A stretch of 64,000 nt of DNA. It comes from Cycas panzhihuaensis. Taxonomy: Eukaryota > Cycadophyta. Each line of letters begins with the position of its first letter. The stretch's first letter is position 1. This document shows, piece by piece, positions 45,381-58,440 of the stretch. The notes beneath the pieces are model-generated. The model saw only the letters and a program-made list of their open reading frames with translations, ran no database searches and had not been told where the DNA came from. Made by a program: the position numbers and the translations under genes. The stretch lies in contig CM041465.1 of NCBI GenBank assembly GCA_023213395.1, positions 83,583,741 through 83,647,740 of the forward strand, read 5' to 3'.

Positions 45381-46741
45381 ATTAGTCCTTATCATATAAT
45401 TGTTTCAAATGTGATGTTGGGTCCACATAAAATATGGATATTTGCTAGACTATATAAGTAATTAATCATTGTACTCATCAATCAACTAGAATGGGCTTCA
45501 TATGTATGTTTCATTAATAATTACCTATGAAGTAGCCTTTCCCTACTCCTATTTTGCCTATTTATAGTCCCTTCTAGTTGAGACCACACCTTTAAGAGAA
45601 ACCCTTGCTAAAAACCCATAACTTCATCCACTATACCATCAAACAAACCTACAAAAATGGTTATTTGAGCAAAAAACATATGACAAAACACTTCTTTTTC
45701 TAAGCATAGGCTCCAAATTTAACATACATAACTACTTGTTAAACTAAATTCTAAACTTTAAGCCATTGAAATTATCTTAAAAAATGTATAAAGCATATCA
45801 AGTAAACACTCATTAGAAAGTCTTATAAGTCATCTACCATAATTGATAAAACTCAATTTTGATACCATATGAGATATAATGATATTTTTGTGAGCATAAG
45901 TACTATTTAGCATGAAAAAACATTAAGAAAAAGAGAGGCCCTATTCACTTGGCCCTTGATCACTTCAAAATCCTCACATGACCCCCAAAGAGGGCTTGCA
46001 AATTTTAAATAATATTTAAAACTAGTTTAATACCTTAACATTAGGATAAATAAAAGAAATGATAATAATATTATCATTGTTTCTTACAGGCTTATGTGTG
46101 ACCTTTGTAAGGACGAATTCAATAGTTGATGAATTTAGAGATGATTGTGGGTAAGTATTAGGGTAGAAAACTATAAGTACTCTATAAGGATTTGGTTCCT
46201 TGACCCAACCATGGATAGACCAAGGCATAAAACATGAATAGATCATGGCATCAACTATGGATAGACCATGACTCTAACAAATATATCATGTATGATTTTT
46301 AATCACTTAACTTAGCAAGTAGCTTTGTATCTTTTCTCTCTTAATACGTCATTCAATATAAATTACTCTTTATCATGGCTTACATAATATAAAAGCCAAC
46401 TAAATTACTTAAATAAAAAGTATAGATAGGGGGGCACATGATATATAGGAAGGATGAATAGAGGAAAATTTAAATATAAGGGTAGGTGGTAGACTTAGAG
46501 ATTTTGTGACTTCTTTAGAGAATAAAAATCTAATTGATAAATGTATTAGGTTTTCAAGTAAAAGACTTCTTGCAATTGCATATGTAAGCCAATAAGTTTT
46601 GGTGCTCGATAACAAAACTCTAAACTTAAAAAATAAAGAACAAGGAAAAGCCTTATAAACTTATAAATGAGCAATTATGTGAAAGATACAAAGGGATTCC
46701 ACTCACATTTTTGAAAATAGGCCACTAAGTACATAAAGGCA
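45381..46741. other. Non-coding interval before the Copia nest
   Basis: AT-rich and without recognisable domain. The last five bases (aggca) are the target duplication of the next element. Confidence 0.45.
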
Positions 46742-47094
46742 TGTTCAAGAATATGAAATCACCCAAGTATATTCCCATCTACAGAATCTTTAACTATACA
46801 CAATAAGCAAACAAAATACACATAGAATACAGATTCATAGTACATAAGATTTACGTGGAAAAACCCTTCGAGGAAAAACCCACCACAAAAGATCCTTCTA
46901 GATCACATTTATTATTGCACAATGATCTTGATACATTTAATACATAAGGGCTCAAGGATTTTATACTCTTCCAAGAGGTGTTACCCAATTAAGGTTGTGA
47001 CCCTCTAAATAAATCACACATTTTCATTTAATCACCTTAGTTAAACCACGTTAACATTAACTTAGTGGCTAAACAAATAACTACCATGTTAACA
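46742..47094 (-). repeat. 3' LTR of the outer Copia
   Basis: The minus strand begins TGTTAACATGGTAGTTATTT and ends in GAACA. It contains gaggaaaaacccaccac in the plus sense at about 46868, matching the 5' LTR. Confidence 0.95.
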
Positions 47095-47109
47095 TCCCCC
47101 TAAATATAA

Positions 47110-47705
47110 ATGTGGAGAACTTGCAAACTGTAGTAGTTATGTTATCGTCAAGGTTGGGACTATACTACAGCTTCTTTATCCTTGTCGATACATCCCTCCT
47201 TAAGGATAACATTAGTGAGTCTTAATCTAGTACATATCTTCATGAATTGATCTTCAATAAGTGGCTTGGTGAACATGTCTACAAGTTGGAATTCACTTAG
47301 ATAATAGTTGACTTACAATTTTCTTAACTTAATCTATTCATGAATATAATGATGCTGAATCTTGATATGCTTCATACATATATGAAACTTTGGATTTTTC
47401 AACAGATGAATGGTACTTTAATTATCAATAAAGATAATTAGATGTCTATTGGAAACTCCAAAAAATACTAAGAGACCTTGCAACCATATAACTTCCTTTG
47501 CACTAGTACTAAGTCCTCAATATTTAGCCTTTCTAGAAGATAGTGCAACTGTCTACTACTTCTTTGACTGCCATAAAACAAACCCATTACCAACACCAAA
47601 TAAGTATCTAGTAATGGAATTTTGATTGTCAAAGTCTCATTCTCAATCAACATCTGTGTAGCCATGTAACTTTATCTCTTCACCTTAATGGTATTCGAGA
47701 CCAAG
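47110..47705 (-). pseudogene. Outer Copia RNase H
   Basis: The region includes MATQMLIENETLTIKI and LVMGLFYGSQRSSRQ (47665-47468) within the RNase H part, where S-x-K-Q/R-x-x-V is the usual block. It then reads to the C-terminus through HIQ/Y-type segments at about 47340 and the end just before 47101. Broken by stops and at least one frameshift. Confidence 0.75.
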
Positions 47706-47939
47706 ATTGATGGTTCCCTTTAAGTACTTTAGAATCTACTTTACTGCAACTAAATGAGGCTCTTGAGGATTCTACATTATGTAGGAAACTAATCCAATAA
47801 TGTAGGCAATATCAAGTAGATTAGACTCCTTACCAAATGATAATATTATGTTTAATCTACATAGGATTTGGCTATATTTATCTACAACCTTTTGCCCTTA
47901 ATATACAATGTTGCAATAGGTTTGTGATTCTACATCCCA

Positions 47940-48700
47940 AACATTTCCAGTAGGTTCTTTACGTATTGTGACTACAACAACATGATCCTATCATCCATCT
48001 ACCTAATCTAAATGTCTAAGAAATAGTGAAGTCTCTTAAGATCTATCATTTTAAAAGAAACTCCCAAATTAGACTTGACTTTAGCTATAGTCTTACCATA
48101 GTTATGGTTGATGATTAAATCACCTACATACATCACACAAGTAACTATTGAAGTCCCCTTCCTTTTCATATATAAATTCAAGTTGAGTTTAGAAATCTCG
48201 AAACCTTCAACTTTCAACTTGGCATCCATTTTCTTATACTAAGCATAGGGTACTTATTTTAGGACATAGATTGACTTCTTTGACTGATAAACAAAATGCT
48301 CCTAGCCTTCCTTAACAAATCACAAAGGCTACGATATGTAAATCTCCTCCTTTAGATCTCCATTAAGGAACGTGAACTTGATGTCCATCTAGTGTAACTC
48401 CTAACTATAATCAAATGTTAAGGAAATGGTCAATCAAACTGTCATCATTCTAGAGATTGGTACAAATATCTCCTCGTAGTCAATTCCTTCTTTTTGCTTA
48501 AATCCTTGAGTAACAAGTTTGGCCTTGTATTTATCCACCTCTCCATCAAAGTGAAACTTCATCTTATAGACCCACTTGCATCTAATAAGGTTCTTTATCA
48601 GAGGTAGTAGAACCAAATCCCATGTATTATTTTTCATCAATGAACCATACTCTTCCTCCATCGCAACTCTCTAACATGGATCTCTTTTTGCCTCTTCAAA
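47940..48700 (-). pseudogene. Outer Copia reverse transcriptase
   Basis: RT starts with MEEEYGSLMKNNTWDLVLLP and IRCKWVYKMKF, then YKAKLVTQGFKQKEGIDYEE (48661-48434). The catalytic box reads YVGDLIIN near 48145-48125, so the first Asp of Y-V-D-D is replaced by Gly. IDLKRLHYFLDI closes it (about 48010). Loss of that Asp would abolish polymerase activity. Confidence 0.87.
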
Positions 48701-49019
48701 TAAATTAGGATCACTAGAGTTATTGGTATCTACTAGCGTAGTTTGACTGGCATGCCAACTTCTTGTTGTCCTATTATTAGTTAGGATTTCTATCTCCACA
48801 CTAGAGTCTTCATTAGTATTCCTTACCCATAAAGGTATAGAAGGACTCGTTGTTAGAGGTACTTCTTCTCAATAGCTCCTTACTATTATATGTCCCACTT
48901 GATCCTACTTCCTCATGTGTTCTAATGACTAGCTCATCATCCTCTTCACTTAATGAATCTAGGAATGGGAGAAGTAGGGGGTAAAAAGGCTCCTCTAATG
49001 ATCTTTTAGCATTATACAT

Positions 49020-49978
49020 CAATGACTCATCAAAGTTTACATCCTAACTAACTACAATCTTCTTCCCCTATGGATTACATAGTTTGTAAGCTTTATTCTG
49101 ATCATAATACCCCATGAATATGTACTTTAGACTCTTCTAATCCAACTACTCGTGAGTATCATCTAGGATATGGGCATATGCAATACACTTAAAGGTTATT
49201 AAATGGATAATGACAAGCTTTCAACTAGTCTATTTTTCTTTAGGGGTCATGCTATGAACTACTTAAGTGGGTACCTAGTTCAAAATATACATAGTAGTCA
49301 TCATAACTTCTGCCTAAAATATCAGTGGCAGGTTTCTAGTATGCACCATATACCTCGCCATCTCTATCATGGTATAGTTCTTTCATTTAGCAACTCCATT
49401 CTATTGTGGGGCATACAGGATAGTAAATTCCTACTTTATACCATGATTGCAACAAAACTGATTAAACGTATAGTTGTTCTATTCCTTGCCATTATTACTT
49501 CTTAATAACTTTTTTTTTTATCACTTTCATTTTCTACCATCGCTTTCTAGTCACGGTAGTGATCAAACACATTTGACTTGTTCTTGAGAAAGTAAACCTA
49601 GACCTTCATGATGTAGTCATCTACAAACATAAGGGTGTAACAAGCTCCTAATATCAAAGGGTTTGGGAGAGGACCCATTATATCTAAATGTACAAGCTCC
49701 AACTTTTTCTTGGCTCTCTAAGCATTCTCCTAAGCAAAAGGGTAGCGATGATGCTTGCCATACATACACCTTTCACAAATATCATCTAAGTAGGAAACTA
49801 ATGGTAATCCCTCTATCATCTTTAACCTCTTCAGTAGTGTAATGATCCTATAGTTAAGGTGTCCTTGGTGATTATACCAAAGTTTACTCACATTATTAGT
49901 GCTAGTAATAAAGGCATAAGGCTTCTTCTGAGATTGAAATTTCTTGAACACCTAGAAGTTGTCCTCGACTTTCCCAGT
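49020..49978 (-). pseudogene. Outer Copia pre-integrase and integrase, left part
   Basis: KLWYNHQGHLNYRIITLLKR and DDICERCMYGKHHRYPF (49870-49735) are the zinc-binding HHCC segment. The integrase core follows with stops to about 49080. The open frame at 49022-48813 (SLSEEDDELV) is the linker to RT. The element at 49979 interrupts it upstream of the pre-integrase. Confidence 0.82.
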
Positions 49979-50287
49979 TGTTAGGTTAATGTTCATTACC
50001 TTGGGACTATATGAGATGATCCCACTATTATGGTAAGTATTATTTTAATGTCTTATTTATTTTTTATATTATTTTGAATTTAATTTGAGGAGGGCTCCTA
50101 CCCTCCTCCCAAATATATAATCTTTGGGGCCAAAATCCCTGATGTTCTTCAACACCAACTCTAATATAAATTTGTGAACTTTGGGTAATATGGATTGAAT
50201 ATAATATTTTGAATGTGCATATGATTATTAGTATGGATTAATTTATGTGTTCATTGCTCTACTCTCATCTCCGTAATAATCTTCATA

Positions 50288-50299
50288 TGGTATCAGAGT
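50288..50299 (+). promoter_or_regulatory. Primer-binding site of the nested Copia
   Basis: TGGTATCAGAGT matches the tRNA-Met complement at 11 of 12 bases and lies two bases after the LTR. Confidence 0.88.
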
Positions 50300-52700
50300 A
50301 AACTCACTTGTAGGCTCTAAGAAACATTGAATATACAACGGTTAATCATTCTACTTAACAAATTCATTTGGTACCATTAAACCTTTATCTTCTATTGTTA
50401 TTTTTTTATGTATTATGTGATACAATCTAAATTTGGTATTGTGGTTCTATACAACCTTACGTGGTGAACTATATGCTTTATTTTGTGTCCAAGTGTTATC
50501 TCTGTGTGTTTCTTCTGTTGATTTTTGGATTATTCAATAGTTTACATTTGAAACCTTTGATATATATTACATTCTTTTATATATATTAAATTCAACTTGC
50601 ATGCATCCTCCATAGTGTTTCAACTATGCTAGCCTATTTTTACTCTCCTTTTGGCTTCTAATTGACTCCAAGTGATTTCTTTGATGATTGGGCTACTTCT
50701 AACAATCACACAGTATATAATCTATGATTTTTTTACTATTTTCAAAATGTTTTTTTTCAATCTAGGGATTGGATGATATACTTAGCTTTATTAGACTCCT
50801 ACCACTTATTGAGCAAGTAAAATTGTGCCATATGACTACTTGTTCTGATGGTGATTGAGTTCTCCACTTAGTAATGAAGACAATTTGAGTTTTTATCCCT
50901 CTGTTTATGAGATATCTCTCTCAGAGCCTTAGCCTCTTCATAGGTCTATAAGAATCTCACTGCCCAATTAAAAAGTAGAGCTCTCTAACCTATTTTTTCC
51001 TTAGTTTGACACCTTAAATAGGATCTTCCCTTATCTATTGGTAATTTATATTATTCTTTGAGTGTTGGGGATTTATCCTAGAGCCATATGACCTCCTAGT
51101 TCTCTACGTGCCTTTGTAGCTCTGATGTGATATAAACTCAACTCAAAAACCTTTTAAAAGAAAAAATTCTTCTTCCTTTGAGTCTTTTACACTTATCATT
51201 GATTGTTGATAGTAATCTTGGTAAGAATTTGAGGCATTTTAGATTGTTATTCCTCTCCTCTGTGTTCATGTGACTATGCAATACATGAGTCTTTTTTTTC
51301 TCTTTTCTTTAGTTAAATATCAAATACATTCATGTATTTATCCATTTATAATATTTGCGTAGCCATTATAATTAAATTTGATCTACTTTAATAGTGACAT
51401 TTGGAGTTTTTGGATTTTTTTCACGATTTTCTACATTTCTGTGTGACTGTTAATTGCCTGAATTAACGACCATTCATCTTTTATTGAAATTTTTTATTTT
51501 TTATAAAGTTTCAATCAAATTAAATTGAATTGGATTATATTTTTAATTTTGTGTGTGATTTTAGTGTTAGCCCCCTCTGCTATCAACTTGTGGTCATATT
51601 AAACCCGCAAGTGACCATGTTTTTAACCATTTAGGGGGCAGATTCCAAATAACTATCAGCTATATTTTATAATTTTGGTTTTTAAGGGGATTAATCATAT
51701 TCTATAAATTTTCAATTTTGGATCCCCCTTTGGATCTTAATGAATGGTCACGTTTCCTCCCATGTGACCAAGGGCCTTTTGCCAAAGGGGATTAACCCCT
51801 ATTTTTTAATTTATTTATTATAAATGGGTCCTTATGCTATTTTCTTTATAACTTTTGATCTAAGAGTCCATTTTTAAAATGGTTGGATCCGTCAAAAAGG
51901 TATTTCAATTATCTACATATTGAAGTAGTTTTTACTAAGATATGAAACTATTTTATAGGGATTTTAGGCTAATAAATCTAAGGCTTTTGTTTAACCTCAT
52001 TTGGGTTATTTTTAAATATTTCAAGCAATATTTTCACTCTAACTCAGTATAATTATTTATTATTAAGCTGCTAATTGGTTATTAATAGTTTTTGTCTATT
52101 TTTAGAGGCTTACAACTTAATTTTATAACTATTTAGCCCTACTTTGGCCTCCTAAAGAGAAGGAGCCCTTTTGGGAATAAAAGCTTTAAATCAATGCACT
52201 CAAATTACTTATAACTCTATTCTAAAACTATCACTTTATTTTTTATCTTATAAACTTGATTCTAAAGCTCTTTTAAGGTATATTTTCTACCTATTCAAGG
52301 TTATTTTCGGCTTCTTAAGGTATTCATTTAGAGGTGTATTCAAAATGAAATAAAGGAGCATATTTCATGATTACTTTCATAAGCATACCATGTATTTTTC
52401 CTTGGATTAAAAAGATTTCATTTACTGTTTATTTATTCTTAATGTTTTTATTTTTTAATAGTGAAATGAATAGTAGATCTATTTTTGGTTCTCTTTTAAC
52501 TCTTATTGATTAAGTAAGGTTCTTTTAAAAGGTGTATTTAGTTTACTTCAAAAGAATTTCATGGTATCAAGGTGCATTTAGAATCATCAAAAACTTGTTT
52601 ACTTTATTGTTATATCTTTATTCAAAAGGAGAATAATTATTTTATTTAAAAGAAGATTTATTGCATATTTCAAGTTATTTTTTTATTTGAGGTTAAAAGA
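50300..52700 (+). other. Long leader of the nested plus-strand Copia
   Basis: 2.4 kb without a recognisable coding region. It contains T-rich and A/T-rich text and a ctccatttt-rich part near 51580-51790. A second insertion cannot be excluded, since a leader of this length is unusual for Copia. Confidence 0.45.
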
Positions 52701-52708
52701 ATTATTAT

Positions 52709-53140
52709 TTGTTCATTAAGAGTATCCTCTTAGATTATATATTAAAGTCTCTTATAATGGCAACTTATTTAGATGATATGATAATTCCCCTATTTGATGG
52801 CACTAAGTTTTTACTTTGGAAAATTTTGATGAAAACCCTCCTTATCTATAAAAATCTATGGAATTATATGAATGATGGTTATCATAATTTAAGTATCAAT
52901 TCTACTTTAGAGGAAGAATAAATATTTAAAGAAAATATAAAAAAGGATAATGGGGCTTTAGCCTTAATATTTTATAGAATAGATTATTAGGTAAAGGATC
53001 TAGTGGCCACACTCCACTATACTAAAGCAATGGCATATAATAAGAGAAAAATAATGAGAACAAGATTGGGAGAAAAAATGAGATGTGAGGATTATAACTT
53101 TCCCCTTTACATTCAACCTTATATAATAGAGGATGTGCAT
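52709..53140 (+). pseudogene. Nested Copia Gag, first part
   Basis: The start is likely MATYLDDMIIPLFDGTKFLL at 52757, giving P-x-F-D-G-T-K-F-x-x-W-K, the Copia Gag opening. LWNYMNDGYHN and AMAYNKRKIM follow, with a stop after EEE. Reading is lost near 53140. The rest of Gag resumes near 56500, after the innermost element. Confidence 0.75.
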
Positions 53141-53735
53141 TAAGGTTTCCAAAGGAGTTTCCCACCTAATGACATGATCCTAAAATTACACTTAAATGTA
53201 AATGAAATTATGTTTAACTATGTGACTTAACTAACCTAAAGTCACCTTTATATAATTAATCTAATGACCTCGATACATTAACATCCATCAATCTTTCCCT
53301 TAATGGTAAAAGATCATTCTGATAAAATCTATTCTATGAGGTCTTCATTTGAGTCTCATTATTACATTAACACTTTTATGGGAAAACCCTCATAGGAAAT
53401 AAAATCCTATAAACTTTTTAAGATCTATAGCCCCTTAAATCAAAATGGCTAAGGTGGCTCTTTATGTAGTCTGATAGCTAAGAAGCTTAAATATATAGCT
53501 CAATCTACTGAGTCTCCATATACCATTTGGTTATCTCCTATGCCTTTTCAAGTTTTCATAGGTTCTAATTTTCTAAGATTAGTACAACCCTTATCCTTCC
53601 ATGCTCACAAGGGGTTTTCACAAATAGGATAGAGTAGAGACTTACTATTTTTATTTTGCACCCATAAGGGGTTTTCATAAATAGAATAGAGTATGATAAT
53701 CCTACTTTCATCTCTTCTAATTAGTTAGAGATGGA
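53141..53735. other. Interval between nested Gag and innermost Copia, with a direct repeat
   Basis: The words aaggggttttcacaaatagg (53609) and aaggggttttcataaataga (53666) are 57 bp apart and followed by the same atagagta. This may be a remnant of the innermost element's LTR. I recognise no coding. Confidence 0.5.
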
Positions 53736-53739
53736 GGCC

Positions 53740-56480
53740 TAAAGGCTGACCTGCCCATGGAATTGTTCAAACTTTACCCTTTGTAGCAGTTTAGTGAAGA
53801 TATCAACCACTTGATATATTGTGGGGTAGTACTCCAATTGAATTATGTTATCATGAACTAGTTCTTGAGTCCTATGGACTTTTGTACTTATGTGTTTGGT
53901 AAGATCATGAAATATAGAACTTTTTACTATGTGGATTACTGATTAACTATCCACATGAAGGCTAATATGACTTGTTTGGGTGATATTCAATGTTTCCAAT
54001 AACTTCTTAAGCCATATCACCTTCTTACTAGTATTAGAAGCAATAATATATTTAACTTTGATAGTTGAACCAATAATTATCTTTTGTTGTCTAGATCTCC
54101 ATGATATTAGTGTTATTCTGAGAAATGTTACATACCTAAACATGGATCTCCTTATGCCTTTATCTCTGATAAAGTCCAAGACTATATATGTATATATAGT
54201 TTAAACATTGAATTGGGATCATATAGTAGACCATATTTGTTGGTTGTCTTAAGATACCTTAACACTCACACTGCTACCTGCCAGTGATTCTGCTTAGGAT
54301 TTGTCATGTAATGAGTAAGAATACCGATACAGTATACAATATTATGTTTTGTATTAGTAGTGTAGATGAGACTACCTATAAGTTACCTGTAAAGTATTGT
54401 GTCTTCCTCTCAATCATTACCATCAATTATCAATTTGACATTGGGTTCCATTGGAGTGGCTATAGTTTAAGCATCTTCCAACTAAAACTTTAATCATTAA
54501 CATACTTTCCTTAAGAAAGAAAGATTTTTCCATCTTTTTGAGTGACTTAAATCTCCAAGTAGAATTTTATTGATCTAAGATCAAATAGTTTGAATGTTTT
54601 AGCTAAGTCCTTCTTTAGCTGGCTAATTACCTGTTCACTATTCCCTATTATAAGCATATCATCCATAAAGATTAAGAGATAAGTGACTTTATCTTTTTGG
54701 CATTTGATGAACAATGCTATGTCAATATCCTAGTAGTGACAAACCTCATATCCAAGTTACATCATTCTTTTTAACAACTTAGTGAACCAAGCACAAGGGG
54801 CTTGTTTAAGGTTGTACAAGGACCTTTTAAGCCTATACACCTTATGCTCAAGACCAATAATCTTAAATCCTTCAGGCTGAGCCATATAGATTTCTTTTTC
54901 AAGATCACATTGAGAAATACAATTTTACATTGAGTTGGTGAATCTTTTAGCCCTATTGAAATACCAAGGCCACAAGAGTTCAAATTATGGGCCATTTAGT
55001 TATAGGTGCAAAGGCTTCAGTATAGGTGATACCTTTTCTTTGTATGAATCCCTTTTCTACCAACCTCGCCTTATGTTTTTTAAGGATTCTGTCAGATCTA
55101 TATTTATTTTTTACACCCATTTATTTCGAACTACCTTTCTTCTAAGTGGTAGGTTGATGAGCTCCTATGTACTATTTTTTATAAGAGATTGATACTCTTC
55201 ATTCATGGCATTCCTCCAAGCTATGTGTTTTATAACTTTTTGGTACGAGAGGGGCTCTTCATTGAGAACAAGATGCAGTTCTACTGGTTCTAACTCAATG
55301 AAAAGTGATTCCTATATCTTGGCTTTATAAGCACTTCGAGTGTAAATTTTACCCCCCTTATTAGGTCATATATCCTTATTTAGTTGTCAGGCTTCATAAG
55401 AACCTCGAGTTGGGAATGAGGTCTTCATTTCTCCAACTACATAGTCTTCATTTGGATCCTAAAATGAATCATTTTGTATATTTATTGAGGAGGATATTGA
55501 AATATCTGGGGAGCATGGTCCATCTATCACTACTTTACCTTTGTTAACTCTATTATTCTTAAATAGTAGTGCATGATGTGTACTTATTAGTTAAGAGTCA
55601 TAGCTACTATTCTCCGTGGCTCTATAGATTTCAATAGTTTGAGTAACTCTTGAATGTCTTCCCTCCCAAATTTTAGAATTTGTACATCATATTAAGTAGT
55701 ATCATAATAATGACAATTTAGTGTTTTAGAGTCTAATTGTAAAAAGTAATCCTTTGTTTTAGTAAACATCATGTCTTTGGTGATGATAATCTTCTACTGT
55801 GAAGGTATAAAAACCTTGTACTCTTTCTTATCCATAGGATATCCAACAAATATGCCTTTAAGTTCCCTAGGTTGGAGTTTATTTCTATCTCCATCTAGTA
55901 TATGGGCAAAACATGTTGAGCCAAATATTTTGAAATAGTAAGCAATAGGGGCCTATCTAGTCCACTTTTCATTAGGAGAGGTTCCTCCTTTAAATGGGCT
56001 GACAATAATCATGTAATAAATAATTATCTAAATTGCTTTAACCTATAGGTAAGCAGGTATATTTTTATAAACTAGCATAACTTAAGCTATATTTATAATA
56101 GACCTATTCATGCACTCGATAACTCTACTCTATTTGGGGGTGGCTGCTATTATAGTATAATGCTTGATATCATTGTCTCATAGATAAGTTTCAAACTATC
56201 TATTTAGAGATACTTAATCTAATAATCTAACTCATTTTCAGTGTGAGCTTTATAAGCTTTAAAGACACCAAATGCCTCATCTTTCCTGGTCAGAAAAGCC
56301 ATCCATACTTTCCTGGTAAAGTCATCAATGAAGGATATGTAATATAATTTTTGATTCAATGATAGAATAGGAATTGGTCTGCATAGATTAGAGTGTACTA
56401 ACTAAAGAGGATAACTCGATTTCCACTAACTATCGGCAAAGGCTTATCTATGCAACTTAGCTATAACACATGATTCATAG
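53740..56480 (-). pseudogene. Innermost Copia pol fragment, minus strand
   Basis: Leftwards from 56480: integrase core FIDDFTRKVWMAFLTRKDEA (about 56330-56270); linker; RT start with RNAMNEEYQSLIKN (about 55215) and EIYMAQPEGFKIIGLEHKVY (about 54890), then RLKRSLYNLKQAP. The catalytic box reads FMDDMLIIGN near 54665 (F-M-D-D in place of Y-V-D-D). RNase H (54179-53943) includes RQQKIIIGSTIKVKYIIASN and KKVIWLKKLL. The gag, protease and both LTRs are not found, so only the pol is kept. It inserted in, or replaced part of, the plus-strand Gag. Confidence 0.85.
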
Positions 56481-56489
56481 GTGATACTA

Positions 56490-56855
56490 TATTCACTAGT
56501 GTTAGTGAAATAACCACATCTAAAATTGTATGGGATACCTTAGAATCAATTTATAGGGGAGATATTTTATAATTAAATAAAACTAACTATATTAATGATA
56601 CTTTTCATGTGGGACAGAAGTTAGAGTAGGTGAACATTATTGAAATGGATAATGTTGCATGTACTATTAAAGGCTTCAATAAAATTAATTATTATATTAT
56701 TGTATTTTATGAAGATATATGTACCTTTGACTTGATTGACTCCCATAAGGTAAAAGATCAAGAAGACTACATCATAAAGATATTAATGCAAGTTGATGAT
56801 CACTTCAAGGATGATGACAAAGTAAAAAGACATGTTCAATCTCTCTCTTAAAGTT
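56490..56855 (+). pseudogene. Nested Copia Gag, second part
   Basis: VTTSKIVWDTLESIYRGD continues the Copia Gag pattern (A-K-x-x-W-D-x-L-x-x-x-Y), then EMDNVACTIKGFNKINYYI and VDDHFKDDDKVKRHVQSLS. The frame ends shortly before the polypurine tract, so no protease or polymerase was ever encoded on this strand, or they were lost. Confidence 0.65.
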
Positions 56856-57239
56856 TTCCTAAAATACATGTACCATAAATTCAAAGAAAAGTTAAAGATC
56901 CATGTAATGAACATTAAGGGAAAGAATGCTAGGTTAATTTTCATTACCTTAGGACCATGTGATCCACTCCTATTATTATGGTAAGTATTATTTTAATGTC
57001 TTATTTATTTTTTATATTATTTTAAATTTAGGTTGAGGAGGACTCCTTCCCTCCTTCTAAATATACAATCTTTAGGACCAAAATCCTTGATGTTCTTCAA
57101 CACTAACTTTATTATAAATTTATGAATTTTGAGGAATATGGATTGAATATAATATTTTGAATATACATATGATTATCAGTATGATTTGATTTATGTATTC
57201 GCTACTCCGCTCTCATTCTCTATAATATTCTTCACTAAT

Positions 57240-57545
57240 AGTAATGATAATAAATTTCTACTTTAGATCCTTAATTAGACATTTATCATTGTAAAGCTCA
57301 AACTTCATACCTTATTTGTAGATTTCTTGAGTTGAGAGAAGGTTCAACTACATCTTAGGTATATAATATACCCTAGTGAATTTATCACCTATAAGGGATA
57401 CTTCGTTGATACCTTTTACCAATAAAATATGAGCATCTCCAAGCATAATTTTCGTACCACTATGATTTTTGTTTACTATATCAAAGTTGCACTTTTGGTA
57501 AGAGATATGCTTCTGCACTCCAGAGTTAAGCACCCAATAATCTCT
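57240..57545 (-). pseudogene. Outer Copia protease
   Basis: Reads WVLNSGVQKHISYQK (about 57535), where W-x-x-D-S-G-x-x-x-H-x is the Copia pattern: the catalytic Asp is replaced by Asn. KIMLGDAHILLVKGINEVSL and FTRVYYIPKM follow (57450-57348). The nested element at 57234 lies immediately downstream. Confidence 0.83.
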
Positions 57546-57559
57546 CTAATTTAACTCGA

Positions 57560-58440
57560 CTGATAAAGTTTATGCTCTAATACAATGAGTAGCAATACTC
57601 CTCCCTTTATCATCTTGGCTTACTTTGCACTTATCACATCTTTTAAACTAATAATTCTTCTCTCTATGACCATCCTTCTTATACTAATTACATTTTTTAT
57701 TAAAATTCTTTTTCTCTTAGGAACTTTCTACTAACCTATGTGTGATCTTCTCCTCCTTAATGACCTCCTTCCTCTAAGTCTTCATGGCTAGGGATTGACT
57801 TGATTCAAAACCTCCAAGTATACCATGATGTTTTAGCTTGGCATCCTCTGCTAGGATTAGGTTTTTAAGCCCATTAAAAGTTTCTACCTCCATTACTTCA
57901 TCTCTACCATAAATGGTCTAGAAAGTGGAAAATGTAGCTGGTAGCTTCGACATGATTATTGCAAACAATAAGACACCATTGATCAGGTTTTGCTTTAGTT
58001 CTTCTAGCTTATTCTTCAAGTCCATGATCTTATTTAGGTAGGACCTGATATTATTCTCATCTTCAACACACAAATTGAGTAACTCTAATATCAAATCAAG
58101 ATGTCTATTTATCTTCATCTTCTCAAAGGTATCACATAATTTTATCCAAATTTCATCTAGTTCATCTAGATTATGAACCAAGGCTCTCTAGTCTGGCACC
58201 AGTGATAGTTTCAATAGTCCCATAGCCATAAATTTCTTATCTTTAAGATAAATATGCTCTTTATGGTCTAATGGAATTACATCCACCTTAGCCTTAGTGA
58301 TACCCTAAAGTTAATTCACCATTAAAATAAGCTCTATATTAGCCTTCCACTTGCTAAAATTATTACCATTGAAGATAACCTTGGCTATAAGGCATTCCAA
58401 CTCAAGAAGTAGACTTCAATATGTGTCAAATGACACCAAA
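57560..58440 (-). pseudogene. Outer Copia Gag (UBN2 type)
   Basis: Contains WIKLCDTFEKMKINRHLDLI, VEDENNIRSYLNKIMDLKNK and LLFAIIMSKLPATFSTFQT (58181-57900). These are the UBN2 Gag helices, including the L-P-x-x-F-x-x-F block. EAEVETFNGLK-like text follows, then a decayed CCHC knuckle near 57665-57620 (CNQYKKDGHREKNY). The frame start is not well placed; it lies to the right of 58300. Confidence 0.83.

Larger units (their letters stand above)
49979..57234 (+). mobile_element. Plus-strand Copia nested in the outer Copia
   Basis: The 5' LTR is 49979-50285 and the 3' LTR is 56927-57234, about 307 and 308 bp, roughly 15% different. Both start TG[T/C]TAGGTTAAT and end cttca. The primer-binding site TGGTATCAGAGT is at 50288-50299, and a polypurine stretch cattaagggaaagaa lies before the 3' LTR. 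Flanks CCAGT (49974-49978) and CTAAT (57235-57239) agree at three of five bases, the two differences being transitions. The coding content on the plus strand is only Gag (in two pieces). The middle is taken by a minus-strand Copia fragment. Confidence 0.9.

Noticed and set aside
49203-49505. 100-codon plus-strand frame in the outer Copia
   Set aside because: Antisense shadow of the minus-strand integrase.
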